Assembly: GCA_039566865.1 (NCBI GenBank)
Contig: CM076961.1
Coordinates: 441,501-505,500 of the forward strand
Direction of reading: 5' to 3'
DNA: 64,000 nt
Origin: Aurelia coerulea
Taxonomy: Eukaryota; Cnidaria; Scyphozoa; Semaeostomeae; Ulmaridae
Positions 18,217 to 29,844 of this stretch are shown here, piece after piece. The notes under the pieces were generated by a model. The model saw only the letters and a program-made list of their open reading frames with translations. It made no database searches and had not been told where the DNA came from. Each line of letters opens with the position of its first letter. Position 1 is the stretch's first letter. The translations under genes and the position numbers were made by a program.

Positions 18217-19734
18217 CTGTTGGTACAAAAAAGAAAATTTCATTGACAATATCTGGTATTCTTATGTGCAGCCATTTACTTTATAATATACAATATCTTG
18301 AAAGAGAACAATTTCTTGAAAATAATTAAGGTTTACCTTTTTGTAAATGTCATCATTATTTCCAAAATCCCCTTTGTGTCTTGGCAAAATATGAACATGG
18401 ACATGCTAGAAATGTGATAAAAAGTAATTTTTTAATTTCCAAGTAATTAATAGTTAATTCTTTTATCAACTAAATGATTCAAAATGAAATACCCTGTACG
18501 AAAATACAAGGCCATGTAATAGCCATGTACAAGCCTTGTAATTATGGCCTTGTAACCTTGTTATAGCCTGGAATAGCCTTGCTGTAACCTTGTAAATGGC
18601 TTGAAAAATGCTAATTAGCCTTGTAGAAGCCTTGTGGAAACCTTGTGTTAGGCTGGTTGCAGCTTGGAATCTTACTGATAGCCTTGTAATTTTCTTCCAA
18701 GGTTAGTACAAAGGTCATAGCAAGGTCATAATCCCCTCTACAAGGCTAAAACTTGGCCTGTACAAGGCTAAGTTTAGCCTTGTATTTTTGTACAGGACAT
18801 TGAGTTAAAGATTGAAAATAAACAAAGACACTTACAGGGACTGTCTGACCTGCTTCTGGGCCATCCTGAAAACAAATTTAAAAGTATTCAAATTCAAGAA
18901 AATAGTTGCACCTAGGAGATATAGAAAGACAGATGACTGATCCACATTTCTCCTCTGTAAAAATCAAGACAACATTTAACAAAACATACTCAAGGTCAGG
19001 ATATATCAATCGATATAATTGTCTACCCTATCATAATGTTAGGAAGAATAAGTAATTTCACTGCTGTACAATTACATGCTGTGACTCTCTATCAAATGTG
19101 CGAATAAAGAGAAATTGCAAAAATTAGAAACCTGAATTGCAATTGATAATGAGGATGCATTGAATTCTTGTTTGACAACATTTGAAACCATTTGAGTGCT
19201 AACAAATAAATCTGCTACTTCTTCTTGACTTAGGTCACTAAATCTAGCTGCTTCTCTCATTGATGAAACAAGAACATCTGCAAATATGATCAAGGAGTAC
19301 TATTCTCACTTCAAGCAATGTTCAGCATAAAGACCTGCAGAATTATAATTTTTGGATAACATAAATCCTTTGGTTCTTTAAAACCACTACCCAGCTTCAC
19401 TACAACTATGAAAAATCTAATCCACAACCTGTTTCAAACAAGGAAAAATAAAAGAAAGAATAAATTTTCATCAATGGAAATTTTCTAAAGCAAGTCCACA
19501 TATCGCAGATTTTTGGTTAGGCCTACTCTAAAGAAAAGGCAACATTTTCCTGAAAAAACAATGTATTCCAACCGTTCCTATATTACCTAAAACATAGAAT
19601 GATGAAAGGATACGACCAGGTACAACAGGTTTAATGTTTACGAAAGCATACGATAACGTTGATTTGAAGAAAACAACGCCCTCGTGAATAAGATGTTGCC
19701 CAAACTTGAAGCTGTGGAGCTTGCTGGCCGCCAT
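18073..19734 (-). CDS. FHIT: FHIT, fragile histidine triad diadenosine triphosphatase, five exons
   Basis: Joined exons on the minus strand (19734-19614, 19277-19132, 18865-18836, 18405-18337, 18216-18073) give 169 aa. FHIT hydrolyses Ap3A-type dinucleoside polyphosphates and is a cytosolic dimer linked to apoptosis signalling in mammals. Visible hallmarks: FKFGQHLI near the N-terminus, [30 protein letters not shown] and the triad HVHVHIL at residues 100-106; His102 corresponds to the catalytic histidine. The C-terminus ends [10 protein letters not shown]. Human FHIT is about 147 aa; the extra length is a short N-terminal addition (MAASKLHS) and a longer loop near residue 130. The start is the first ATG in frame (19734). 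It is divergent from DCAF7, about 675 bp apart, so the two probably share a promoter region. Homology is unmistakable; the exon-1 donor (GTATCC) is non-ideal but gives the expected GHV junction. Confidence 0.93.
18337..18405 (-). CDS. FHIT: FHIT coding exon 4 with the histidine triad
   Basis: Acceptor CATTTCTAG|, donor AAG|GTAAAC; 23 codons beginning HVHVHILPR and ending DDIYKK. It contains all three triad histidines. Confidence 0.93.
18493..18796. mobile_element. CTTGTA-self-similar TIR element in FHIT intron 3
   Basis: The ends CCTGTACGAAAATACAAGGC and its near-inverse GCCTTGTATTTTTGTACAGG bound about 300 bp composed almost wholly of variants of AGCCTTGTA and its complement. Confidence 0.72.
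18836..18865 (-). CDS. FHIT: FHIT coding micro-exon 3 (30 nt)
   Basis: Exactly 30 nt encoding [10 protein letters not shown], flanked by TTTTCAG| and |GTAAGT. Phase 0 on both sides, so skipping would delete ten active-site-proximal residues without shifting frame. Confidence 0.9.
19132..19277 (-). CDS. FHIT: FHIT coding exon 2
   Basis: Acceptor TATTTGCAG|AT, donor CAG|GTTTCT. It encodes [15 protein letters not shown] and [14 protein letters not shown] and ends SIAIQ, immediately before the DGPEAGQTV motif. Confidence 0.92.
19614..19734 (-). CDS. FHIT: FHIT coding exon 1
   Basis: ATG at 19734 in a good context (GTAATGG). 40 codons plus one base; the donor GGTC|GTATCC splits the His codon of [13 protein letters not shown] and VVFFKS match the FHIT N-terminal strand region. 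Confidence 0.9.
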
Positions 19735-20409
19735 TACAGAAGCATGTGCGGTTTCAAGCAAGCTTCGTTTCGAAGAAATTTGCTCCTACACAGAAGTTGT
19801 CAGACGCCGCAATTCTGTCCGTTTCAAATGCTTTTATCACTTTCAAAGCGCTCGAATTTCAAGTTTTTGGTGGTGAAAGTCCAAATTTATATTGATCTTT
19901 ATCAATCGTAGAAAATTTTCTGGGCAGGATTGGTTGCATATCAATTTCTGTATCGAAAACAGAGGGGTGTCCTATACCCTGTGATATTTTGTAAACAAAT
20001 GGCCTGGAAGCCTGGGTACGAGATAGCCATTGTTGCTGGAAGTCTGGTAACGAAGATGAGGTTGTGTTCTTCTAAACATCGATGGCGGCAAATGTTTTTC
20101 TGCAGAAGGAAAGTCTCTCTTTAAAATCAATTTATTAAAGCCAAAGAGTCGCTGAGAGTCAGCCAAGGAGCGTAGCAATTACGTAAGGTAACAAAGCAAC
20201 AATACATCCTATTTTTCAAATTGTATTTCTAATTTTAGATCGCGAAAGTGTTGCTCAAATGATGGAGCTGCCAAGCTGAGTATTTTATATTTAGGCCCAT
20301 CATCTCAGACGATTGATACACATTTTAAACTGGTCATAGTTTCAGAATTCATCTCGCACAATCATTGGAAGATAGACAGTGAAGTTCATTTAGTATGAGA
20401 ATTTGAAGA
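19735..20409. promoter_or_regulatory. Divergent FHIT-DCAF7 intergenic region
   Basis: About 675 bp separate the two start codons. The genes point away from each other, so this interval must hold both 5'UTRs and promoters. A donor-like ACGTAAGG at about 20180 and an acceptor-like TTCATTTAG just before 20391 could mark a 5'UTR intron of DCAF7. No TATA box stands out. Confidence 0.5.
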
Positions 20410-21468
20410 ATGGCTCTTCCGCAAGCAGCTGTTCCTGGCCAAATTTCAATTTATGGTGCTGGAAAAAGAAAAGAAATTTACAAATATGATGCACCATGGA
20501 GTCTTTATGGAATGAACTGGAGTGTCAGACCAGACAAACGGTTTAGATTGGCATTGGGAAGTTTTGTTGAAGAATACAGCAACAAAGTACAAATAGTGCA
20601 ACTTGATGAAGACAGTGCAGAATTCACAACAAGAGCTACATTTGATCATCCATACCCCACAACAAAAATAATTTGGATTCCGGACAGCAAAGGAGTGTAC
20701 CCAGATCTCGTTGCAACGTCAGGAGATTACTTGCGAGTATGGAGAGTTGGATCAGAGGAAGTCAGACTTGAATCATTGCTGAACAATAACAAAAATTCTG
20801 ATTATTGCGCCCCTTTGACATCATTTGATTGGAATGAAATTGATCCAAATATTCTTGGAACATCAAGCATTGATACAACATGTACCATTTGGGGATTAGA
20901 GACTGGGCAACCCATTGGTAGAGTTCAGGGTCATGTTAAGACACAACTGATTGCTCATGATAAAGAAGTGTATGATATTGCATTCAGTCGTGCGTGTGGT
21001 GGCCGAGATCTTTTTGCGTCAGTTGGAGCTGATGGATCTGTCAGAATGTTTGATCTTAGACATTTAGAACATTCTACAATTATTTATGAAGATCCACAAC
21101 ACACCTCACTGCTTCGATTATCATGGAACAAACAAGATCCAAATTATTTGGCCACATTTGGATTGGACAGTTTTGAAGTTATCATTCTAGACATGAGAGT
21201 TCCTTGTACCCCAGTAGCAAGACTGAGTAATCACAGAGCATCAATAAATGGCATCGCTTGGGCACCGCATTCTTCATGCCATATCTGCACTGCAGGAGAT
21301 GACCAGCAAGCTCTGATTTGGGACATCCAACAAATGCCAAGTGCCATTGAAGACCCAATTTTGGCATACACCGCAGAAGGAGAAATTAACCAGATTCAAT
21401 GGGCTTCAAACCAGCCAGACTGGATTGCTATTTGTTATGGCAATCATCTTGAAATACTCAGGGTTTAA
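20410..21468 (+). CDS. DCAF7: DCAF7 / WDR68 (HAN11) WD40-repeat adaptor, single exon
   Basis: 352 aa with very high visible similarity to animal DCAF7 along its whole length: [13 protein letters not shown] near the start, [87 protein letters not shown], and the C-terminus [22 protein letters not shown]7 is a WD40 propeller scaffold that binds DYRK1A/HIPK-type kinases and is a candidate CUL4-DDB1 receptor. The N-terminus has about nine more residues than vertebrate DCAF7, and a few residues between GRV and GHVKTQ appear missing. The ORF is uninterrupted with no intron, although vertebrate DCAF7 is split; this is intron loss or a functional retrocopy. A polyadenylation-type AATAAA occurs near 21745. 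Confidence 0.97.
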   Translation: MALPQAAVPGQISIYGAGKRKEIYKYDAPWSLYGMNWSVRPDKRFRLALGSFVEEYSNKVQIVQLDEDSAEFTTRATFDHPYPTTKIIWIPDSKGVYPDLVATSGDYLRVWRVGSEEVRLESLLNNNKNSDYCAPLTSFDWNEIDPNILGTSSIDTTCTIWGLETGQPIGRVQGHVKTQLIAHDKEVYDIAFSRACGGRDLFASVGADGSVRMFDLRHLEHSTIIYEDPQHTSLLRLSWNKQDPNYLATFGLDSFEVIILDMRVPCTPVARLSNHRASINGIAWAPHSSCHICTAGDDQQALIWDIQQMPSAIEDPILAYTAEGEINQIQWASNQPDWIAICYGNHLEILRV

Positions 21469-21855
21469 AAGATTCTTTTTTGCGCAAACTTATGTAGAAA
21501 AGGATTTACTGTCTTGCTACATTTGTGATGGATCACTGAAACAGTTAAAAGGGATCAGAAAGAAAATGTTCCTTGTCAAGGAAAGAACAGACTTATCGAT
21601 ACTGAAGATCAGCCGAAGGAGAGTAATACACATTTTCTAGTCATGGAAGTAAACTTTGTATATAGAGTGGTGGAAAGAGGGTAATAGAGAACATTGAAAC
21701 TAACCTTGCCATAAATACATAAACTCCATATAACCATTAATAGAAATAAACATTGCAGAACAAGGGAGGGGCACTAAGGGCACTGAATGTAGAAAGAACA
21801 ATAGCAAAGTCTTAGACTGATGTGGTGTTGTTGGATTGTGGTCAATGTAAATCAT

Positions 21856-22395
21856 AGACTTATGACTTTTTGTCCCTTGTTTCCCTGCGCTCTTTGATTT
21901 GCTGATATCACTTGCTCAACAGGGACCCATACCATTACACTTACAAAGTGGACCCCCTTTTTAGGCCCATATAGACTGGTTCCATATTTTCCAATCAAAT
22001 TGCTAGAATTTAGTTTTCAACCAATAAGGAGGTGTGCTATTTAGACAGTTGTTGTTGTTGTGTAAAAAAATTGGTTGATACGGCCTAGAATTCTCGTAGC
22101 TGCGATGGATCTATTTTGTTTCTACAGAGGAAGCTTACTGCTTGAAAAGTATATATTTTGCAATTAGTAGGTTGGGAAAACATTATTCTTTGTACTAAAA
22201 GTTGGCTTTTCAATGTTCACGCTCTTTAAACCAGACATTGAAACAATTTTGTTGAGTGTACGAGAACGTCCGCTAGTTTAGGCCATTTTGAAACAGGGGG
22301 CCCACTTTATATGAGTAATGGTATGAGTCCCTATTGAGCAAGTGATATCAGCAAATCAAAGAACGTAGGGAAACAGGGACGAAAAGTCATAAGTC
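21856..22395. mobile_element. 540-bp TA-flanked foldback element downstream of DCAF7
   Basis: The arms of about 115 bp are inverted (GACTTATGACTTTTTGTCCC at the left; the GCTGATATCACTTGCTCAA block recurs inverted at the right). TA on both sides (21854-21855, 22396-22397), compatible with a Tc1/mariner-type MITE. Confidence 0.75.
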
Positions 22396-23419
22396 TATTT
22401 AAGTCCTCCAAATTTTGTCATTATCCCCAGCTCCCTTGAACAAGTATCAGGAAAAAGTTTGTGACCGAGCGATTTTATTCTGTGGCTTTTTGTTATTGTG
22501 AAGAGTAGTAAGAACCAACTAAGAATGACAAAAGTCTGTGGCTCCTGTTCTTGCTAGGTTTGCTCAGCTAGACTAGCTATTGTTCAGGATTCAGTGCCGA
22601 TGTTGGTTGGGAAGGGAAAAGGTGCTTCTTTTCACGTAAATTAATCAAGAGGGTAAAACTTGAACTACAGCTGGGTTATATTCTTGCCTGCCTAAGCAAA
22701 ATTGTCTGAGATAGATTATTTTAGTCAGCTAATAATGTGTGTGCAAAGCAGTATAGTTTTATGTTTCAACACTTTATCATTTGCAGTCAAAGCTCCTTTT
22801 GAATCTGATTGGGCCCTCACCGTAAAAGCTCTATGTAGTCCCCAACCCCCTATTAAGCCCTGCTTTCTAATAAGCCCCTCCCTTCTTAGCCAAAAGTTTG
22901 AATAAGCCCCCCTCTCTATCAATCCCCCCTACTTACATCAAATGCCAGAGATTTACAGTACAGGCCTTGTGCGTATGACAAGAATTGAGCATTCTTGAGG
23001 AAGGTTTCTTAGAGGTTTCATAACAATCTTCATGTTCACTACCTGTGCTGTGCCCTGGTGAACATTTCAAAACAAGGTTTTTTAAGCCTTTTCACTGTTT
23101 AGACATTACTCAAGTACTTTACGAGGGGTTTATGATATGATACAATAATAATTGTCACTGTAAACACCGGAGTTACAAGAACTATTGGCTAAATGCTTAA
23201 AGGATATGCAAAAAAAAGAAACTAAACAAAACGCAACAGGCAACATCTAAAGAAATAAGTGCGAACAAACCAACTAACTACATTTTGATACAGGAAACAG
23301 TTTAGAATAAATAAAAAACATAGGATTTCGAGAGGTAGCAAAGTATTGTTTGTTGAAGTTTACGCAATTTGCTAGAATTGAAATCCCGTATAGAAAACAC
23401 TGTATTGCAAGCATAAAAG

Positions 23420-23560
23420 CGTAACGCCGGAGAGGGGGGCGCGGGGGGGCAACCGCCCCTCCTGCCCTCTCGAAAAGCCTAAATATGTTATTTTCCTATT
23501 GTTTTGCCCTCAGATTTTCAGTTTTGCCCCCCTAAAAAAGTGCCCCGTCCGGCGTCCCTG
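23420..23560. mobile_element. 141-bp hAT-type MITE with 8-bp target duplication
   Basis: CATAAAAG repeats (23412-23419, 23561-23568) flank a GC-rich element whose ends share ACGCCGG. The right end reads CAGGGACGCCGGACGGGGC inward; the left end is slightly decayed. Confidence 0.75.
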
Positions 23561-24062
23561 CATAAAAGATATTTGAGTTACCCACAGAGCAATCAAACTG
23601 TTAAAACAAAAAATTCAAAAAATGTCATTGCAGCCAAGTCAAGCCTATTATATGACAGGCAATCGTGCGATTCTGATATGGTATTTTACCACAAAAAGAC
23701 AAATTTACTCCCCTGTATTGATAGGCAGCTATCTTTGTTTAGCGAAAAAACAATTGGTTTTGAAAAAGATTGACTTAGAATACTCAAATTGCAGGTAACC
23801 GCTTTGTCTCCTCCTTTCATCGATTGGTTGCTTAGGCCATTTAAGCTTTTCTGTGTAATTTATGCGGGTTCCGCCCGTAACCGCCGTCCGCCCGTAACCG
23901 CCATCCATATTTTGGAAACACATTGCCAGATACGACCAAAAGTACTGCAAGTAATGCTTCTTAGTGGAATAGCAATATGCAGCCTATGAAAATCGTTGCC
24001 AGTAAATTTTCTGAAGAGCAAGAAAAGGACGAATTTTGACATCAGAGGCGCGATCAGATGAA

Positions 24063-24366
24063 ACACGTATTTTTTTTACAAGAAACTGTCCATAAGAAAC
24101 TGCCCATAAGAAACTCAACTCCTTGACATATTTTTAATCTATGTGCACTTGTTTCCTGTATCATATTACTCGTAATGTCTAAACATTGGATAGGCTTAAA
24201 AAACCTTGTTTTGAAATATTCATGAGGGCACAGATAGTGAACTTAAAGATTGTTATGGAATCTCTAAGAAACTCGTAAGAAACTTTGAGTACTCAAAATC
24301 TGATAATTTTAGGAAACTTTCAGTACTGGCCCAAATTCTTAGTTTCTTATAAAACAGATACGTGTA
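24063..24366. mobile_element. Family A MITE, best-preserved copy
   Basis: The ends ACACGTATTTT…CAAGAAAC and GTTTCTTATAAAACAGATAC are inverted. The interior has the family hallmarks TTTGAGTACTCAAAATCTGA and ATATTCATGAGGGCACAGAT. Further copies: 3240-3475, 7135-7228 with 9493-9760 (split by element C), 22980-23165, 25930-26170, 28275-28355 and 29100-29312. Confidence 0.75.
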
Positions 24367-24372
24367 TAAAGA

Positions 24373-24556
24373 CAAAGCGAAGGTGAAGTTGCGGTTTTTT
24401 AGCGCCAAGCGCGGCGCTGGGATCGCAGAAGGCCTAATCGAGTCCGCGACCCCTTGTCATGACGTTGAAGTGATGGGGCTCTACCTGGGATCGAACCCGG
24501 TCCACCTGACTGTTCTGGCTGCAATGTCAGAGGTTTACACCTCTGCGCCACAAAGC
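24373..24556 (-). repeat. tRNA-derived SINE, copy 1
   Basis: On the minus strand it begins with an A-box-like TGGCGCAGAGG and about 50 bp later a B box GGTTCGATCCC, the two internal RNA polymerase III promoter elements, followed by a non-tRNA body. The anticodon arm is not a normal 7-nt loop, so this is a SINE head rather than a functional tRNA. Confidence 0.75.
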
Positions 24557-24599
24557 GATTCGGATGCCTTGAGAATAGATCTCACACCATATATTTCGT

Positions 24600-24978
24600 T
24601 GTGTATCATTGAGGGATCATTGACTTCCCCTCTTCCATCCAATGAACCTCCACTCTTTCAAACCAATACCAGAAATGATGCAGAGAGTGTATACCATGAA
24701 GAAGTACTATTTTGAGTATCTCCTATTGTTTTATTTTAAAGACTTTCTGCATGAAAAAAGGCATCCTGACTTTGGTTTGAACGGACGAAAGCTCGTAGGA
24801 TGAAAGACGGGAAGCTCATACAACACGCAGCCTCTTGTTTGACAGCTTGATGACATTGATCTATTGTTTGTCTGTGGTGATGTCCCTCCGGTATTAAGGG
24901 TCCTTTTCATTTTTAGTACTTAAAGGTCCTAGGGGTCTCAGGGGTCCTAGGGTCTTAGGGTCCGGTTTTTACAACATG
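24600..24978 (+). repeat. Interspersed repeat J, copy 1
   Basis: A non-coding repeat; the same about 370-bp sequence is found inverted at 36063-36415 (AGACTTTCTGCATG, TGACAGCTTGATGA and GGGTCCGGTTTTTACAACAT blocks). No inverted ends of its own were found. Confidence 0.75.
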
Positions 24979-25728
24979 CCATATATTTCTATAGAATAAG
25001 AAACCATAGATTCCGAAAGACATAAAATTCACACCTGTGAGTGTACAAAGTGCTAGATTAGAAACAGATTGGTTGCCCAGGCGTGAAATATAATATATTA
25101 ATTGATTTCGTAGACTGCCAAATTAGCAAGGGTGACAACAAACGATTTAATTTTATGAGAAGACAAAGCAATTTGCCTTTTAGAAGAATCGATTTCACAC
25201 TTCTGAAAGTACAAACTGCCGAAAAGTGTGGTTGATTACCCAGGTGATAAATACGGGCTGCCAGATATTAGCAAGGTTGAATTCTGTAATACAAAAGATA
25301 TGGGTTTCTGATAAGACAAAGCGATATGCTTTTCAGAAGAACCGATATCACACCTCGGAGTGCACTCAATCGAATCAAAATAAACACAAGTAATAAGTTA
25401 ATAAGTAATGAAGTAATGAGTAGTACAGTTAGTGTCGTTGATAAAAAAGAACTTAATTAGGAATTTAAGCATAATGTTCCGCAAGTGACTATGGTCACAC
25501 GCAGCATGAACAAATCTTCCGACTCTGCAGAAAGCTGAATTCTTCTCCAATTACAAAAATATTTATTTTAAACTTCAATAATATCACGCAGTTGCTGAAA
25601 CTTTGTCGGCCATTGCGGCTAAGAGGAAGAACAAGAACCCGCCATCATTCGCATGGTTTTTGTTTACAGAAATAGATCTGCCAATCATACTTATAACCAT
25701 TTGATTATCAGGGGGTAAAGTCACTGTA

Positions 25729-25805
25729 AGCCTACACATAGACATATTCGTAAAAGTTGAAGACCCGTGACAGTTAAGAAACTCTAAAACCAGCAGCCTT
25801 TGCAT
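25729..25805. repeat. Short direct duplication, first copy (second at 26043-26110)
   Basis: AAGCCTACACATAGACATAT through AAGACCCGTGAC and CAGCAGCCTTTGCA recurs about 310 bp downstream with small deletions. Confidence 0.7.
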
Positions 25806-27399
25806 TCGCCTTGACTTTTAACTGCAAAATTGTAAATTTTTGCCTTGATGTGCATGGCTTCTTCTTGATGACAATGCACGCCCTTTTCGAAAAGAAGGCT
25901 CAACTTCGAACAATACCGCAGGCCCAAAAAGTAAGAAAGTAATTAAGAAACTTTTACTACTAAAACACCGAAATTTTCATGCGAAATTGAGAAACTTTTA
26001 GTACTAGTGCTGATCCATGTTTCTTATATATAAAAAAACGTGTATAAGCCTACACATAGACATATTCGTAAAAGTTGAAGACCCGTGACTGACCAGCAGC
26101 CTTTGCACGCCTTTGAATGCACGTTCCACTCTGAATTAAATCATTTAGTACCCAGAGTTTCTTACGACTTTCCTACGAGTTGACGATGACTATCTTCGTG
26201 TGGCGTTCCTTTATCTATTGGCCATCTAAGTCGAGGGGCATTTCACTCCAAAAATCTCGTGCACCTTTGGCAAAAATCCTTTTGTTTTCATGAAAAATCT
26301 ATCCAAATCCGTGAAAATCTTTTTGTTCTGAATGAGTGAACAGCACCTTGGGCCCCCTTGGGTCGAGTTTCTTTCAGGAATTTCTTCGAAAAAACGTGCA
26401 GTCTTACCTCGTATAGCAAATGAATAACATTTCGAAAACAATTAAAATGAGCGATTTAAAATTTGGTGATTTTAGCCAGAATGATAAGCCGAGACAGGTA
26501 TCTTCACTTTTCACTTTTTTGATGAAAATTTAACACTGCTTTTTTCGCAAATATAGCAATTTAAATACCTTCTTTATTTTTGGTGGAAAATGAAGGGAAT
26601 AAACACAAAATGAAAAACAGCGGATATATTGAAAAAGGCAGTCGATAATTAAAACGAATATCTGAATATTTCCATTTTAAGTGATGATAGTTGGTTTAAA
26701 GACCTGCATCTTGGTTCCCCTTAGTTTCTTACAAGGAAATTAAGTGTATCTTATTACCACGAGATACAAATATTTTGTAACAAAGAGAGTTCTTTTAGAT
26801 TAAGCCACACCACACACAACATTGAATTGAAAACAATTATGTTTTGCATGAAAGAAACGTGGACAAAGCAAAAATAGATAAAGATTACTAAAAATAGTTC
26901 AACGCAACCCCCCTTACAAATAAATAATATGGTCCTTTATTTCTTTGCAGTGGGCATGCGAAGTCGGCCTGTATTCAAATCGTAGACAAATCAGAAAAGA
27001 CACGAAGTTTTTTAACTCAACTACAACCTAACTTCCACTCAAATTGATCAAATTTGATTATTACAGCATTTTGCAATAATCTAGTTGTCAGTTAGGAGTT
27101 CAAGAGGACATTGAAGAAGAGCTACGAAGCGAAGAAGACAGCGTTTTTGTCATATCTAGACTCGCAGATGTGTTACCGGCGTATTAGTCAATCAACACAA
27201 GCTAAATGAAAGCACGACAAGTCTTGATGAAGTGAACAAAAAACCATCAAAGATGTGTGTTAAAAAGATCGATGTTTACTGGTGGGTTCGAGGACAGTTT
27301 AAAAGAGTAAAGCTTGGCTTTTCATACGCAAGTCGAAGCGACTTCACCAATCCTAAGGTATACATGCATGTATAAACAAAAAGGATAATCGCATTCGGG

Positions 27400-27600
27400 A
27401 GATCTTAGCGAGGCCGCTGCAGTATTCTGCGTTGTACAACATTTTTAAACCGCATATGGTTTGCTATTTTTTGTTTACGTGTTTCACTGCACAGATGAAC
27501 GCATTGTTCGTTCGCTTATTAAAGTAAATTAGCTGAAGTTCATTTGCAGGGATCCTAAATGTTGAAAATATACCGATGACTCCGAAGGTAGGCCAGACAT
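27400..27600 (+). repeat. Direct repeat X, left copy
   Basis: It shares GATCTTAG, CAACATTTTT, GCATATGGTTT, ACGCATTGTTCGTT and AGCTGAAGTTCATTTGCAGG with 30211-30415 in the same orientation. Confidence 0.75.
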
Positions 27601-27912
27601 ATGGAGTCAGGTGCTGGACAAATTGGGTGACTTCACTTCGTGGAGTCGAATTGCAGATCGGGGAGGCAGGATTCATAGATCGTTGGGGCATTCCCCTCTT
27701 CGTCGAGTCGCTTTTGACTTCGTCTCGGCAGTCTACTCTTCGTCGAGGGAGTGGAGCAAGTCTTTTCGTCGCGGCGCTGCGATTGACATGACTCTTCGTC
27801 GAGGCAGGCGCTTTGAGTGATATGACTCTTCGTCGAGGCGCTTCGCTTCACATGGCTCTTCGTCGAGGCGCTTTGATTGACAGTATTGCTGCAACATTCA
27901 CTTCATTTTTAT
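27600..27912 (+). repeat. Minisatellite block Y, left copy
   Basis: Contains about seven variants of an about 30-bp unit built on CTCTTCGTCGAGGCGCTT. The whole block is the reverse complement of 29845-30193. The open frames it creates (KRLDEESC-type repeats) are a consequence of 30-bp periodicity, not evidence of a gene. Confidence 0.82.
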
Positions 27913-28416
27913 ATGCTCCAGATTTAAAATGGCGTCTTCAGAGTTGCCTCCACAAGAAAATTTGGACCCTACATCCCTGAAGTTTTAAGACGAATTTTTA
28001 GAGATTTGGATAATTCCTCGTTGGTTCACCGGAACACAGCTGATCATGCAAACGCCCTTTTTACTCATATACTCAGGAAACGCCCTTCTAACCGTCATGA
28101 AACACTCTTATGTGTCTATCAAACTGTAGAGGTACCCTAGAGGTACCTACCTCACCCCTCCTTCGACATTTTCTCAACGGATTTAGAAGAAGTGGAACAG
28201 TGACCATAGAGAAAAGTGGGGGGGGGGGGGGCTCCCATTCCCCCATTCCCCCAGTGGCTAACCAGCCAGTTTAGCAGTATTTTTAAAAGAAATTAAGAAA
28301 TTGAAGTTTCTTGAAACTATCAGATTTGAGTATTCAAAGTTTCTTAACAGTTTACCTGCAGGAAGCTCACTAGGAGAAAAGCTTCTTCTTCGTCTTTCCC
28401 CTTTTTGGTCTGGATT

Positions 28417-28589
28417 CAGAGACGTAGGGACCGGAGGGAAGCCACTGGGGGCACGTGCCCCCAAAGATTTTGCAATAAACAAAGAAGTGCCCTTTTTATT
28501 TTCAGGAAGTGCCCTTTCAGGGTAATGAAAAAGGTGCCCTTGAAGTGTCGTGCCCCTCCACCAAGTCTGAGATGCTTCCTACGTTCCTG
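28417..28589. mobile_element. 173-bp hAT-type MITE with 8-bp target duplication
   Basis: The ends CAGAGACGTAGG and CAGGAACGTAGG (inverted) lie between perfect TCTGGATT repeats (28409-28416, 28590-28597). Confidence 0.82.
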
Positions 28590-28665
28590 TCTGGATTAAA
28601 GATGGTTCTTTATGGATGATCAACAAGAATAGACAGAATAGACAGAATCAACGACTGCCTGGCCA

Positions 28666-28835
28666 GCAACGGTCTAGCCAAGGGTATCATTTTTGACAAT
28701 ATTGGTCTAGCGAACGGTCATTATATCATATTTGGCACAAAAATTTGACAATATTGGTCGAGGAAATGGTCAAATTGGTCTAGCCAAGGGTACCATTTTC
28801 GTAAAAGTTGGTCTAGCTAACGGTACCCTTTTGAA
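28666..28835 (+). repeat. Short degenerate tandem repeat
   Basis: About five variants of TTGGTCTAGCCAACGGTAC in 170 bp. Confidence 0.65.
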
Positions 28836-29844
28836 GATGCTCGCGGCAGACCCCTACCCAAAATTTGGCCAAGAACCCCCACACCCGTGGGTCCGGTCCC
28901 ATGAGTCCTGCTTTTATGATATACCAAACAATCTCCCAGATTCTGTTTATCATTTGCGTCTTGTTGTGTTTCAGTAGTTGCTGATGTAATTAGATATATT
29001 TAGACGCACTTCATTGTGCGATTTCTGTGGAGATGATAGATTTGAATAGTTCTTGATAGTTGCTAACATAAACAATTATTAGCCGTAAAGTTGCTCCCAA
29101 AAATACAAACACGTATTTCTTAAATTATCAGATCTGTGCCCTCCTGAACATTTCAAAATCAAAACAATGTTTAGACTTTACTCGAGTACTTTCCGAATAA
29201 TATGATACAGGAAACAAGTGAGAATAAAGAAAAACATGCAAGAGTTTCTTAATTTTTTGGCGATCTGAGAGTCTGAGTTTCTTATAAGTAGCGGTTTCTT
29301 ATAAAAAATACGTATAATTCGCATAAGAGTTGCTTGAGTCTTGAAGGATAAAAAGCTTTAAAGGAAAAGATTCGAAGAAGATGATATTGTTCTGCATGTT
29401 TTGATAACGTTTTACTTTTCTTTACTAACACTCAACTCACTAACAATCGGATACAATACCGTAAAAGGTCTTTTTAGCCCCCTCTCTAATAGCCCCTCCC
29501 CTCTGAGCAAAGATTTTAAATAAGCCCCCCCCCCCTCTCTTCTAAGGCCCCCTTTGGAGTGTCTGAAATTAAATAAGCTGGCTCAATAAATAGAGCTTTC
29601 ATGGTATGTCTGTTCGTTATACCAGACATCACGAAATATACAATGAATAAATTTAAACCTCTATCCCCTCCCCCTGGGCTCAAACTTTAGTACAGAACTT
29701 CTCGTATTTTCCTATTACTTATTTCCCCTACCCTTAGGTCCGACTACGAAAATCTTTTGAAAGAGCCGTTTGTACCCAGGACAGGGCAATATTGTTCTAA
29801 ATCTTTCTTGAAACTTCAATGTATGATCTCGAATGTTATATTTA

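Noticed and set aside
24480..24556. Functional tRNA gene on the minus strand
   Set aside because: A and B boxes are present but the anticodon arm does not form a normal 7-nt loop and the acceptor stem is not paired; better explained as a SINE head.
26226..26441. Minus-strand frame with FFEEIPER and similar
   Set aside because: Related sequence recurs near 31760 and 39100 as a decayed repeat (CAAAAATCC…TTTTGTT phrases), so probably not a gene.
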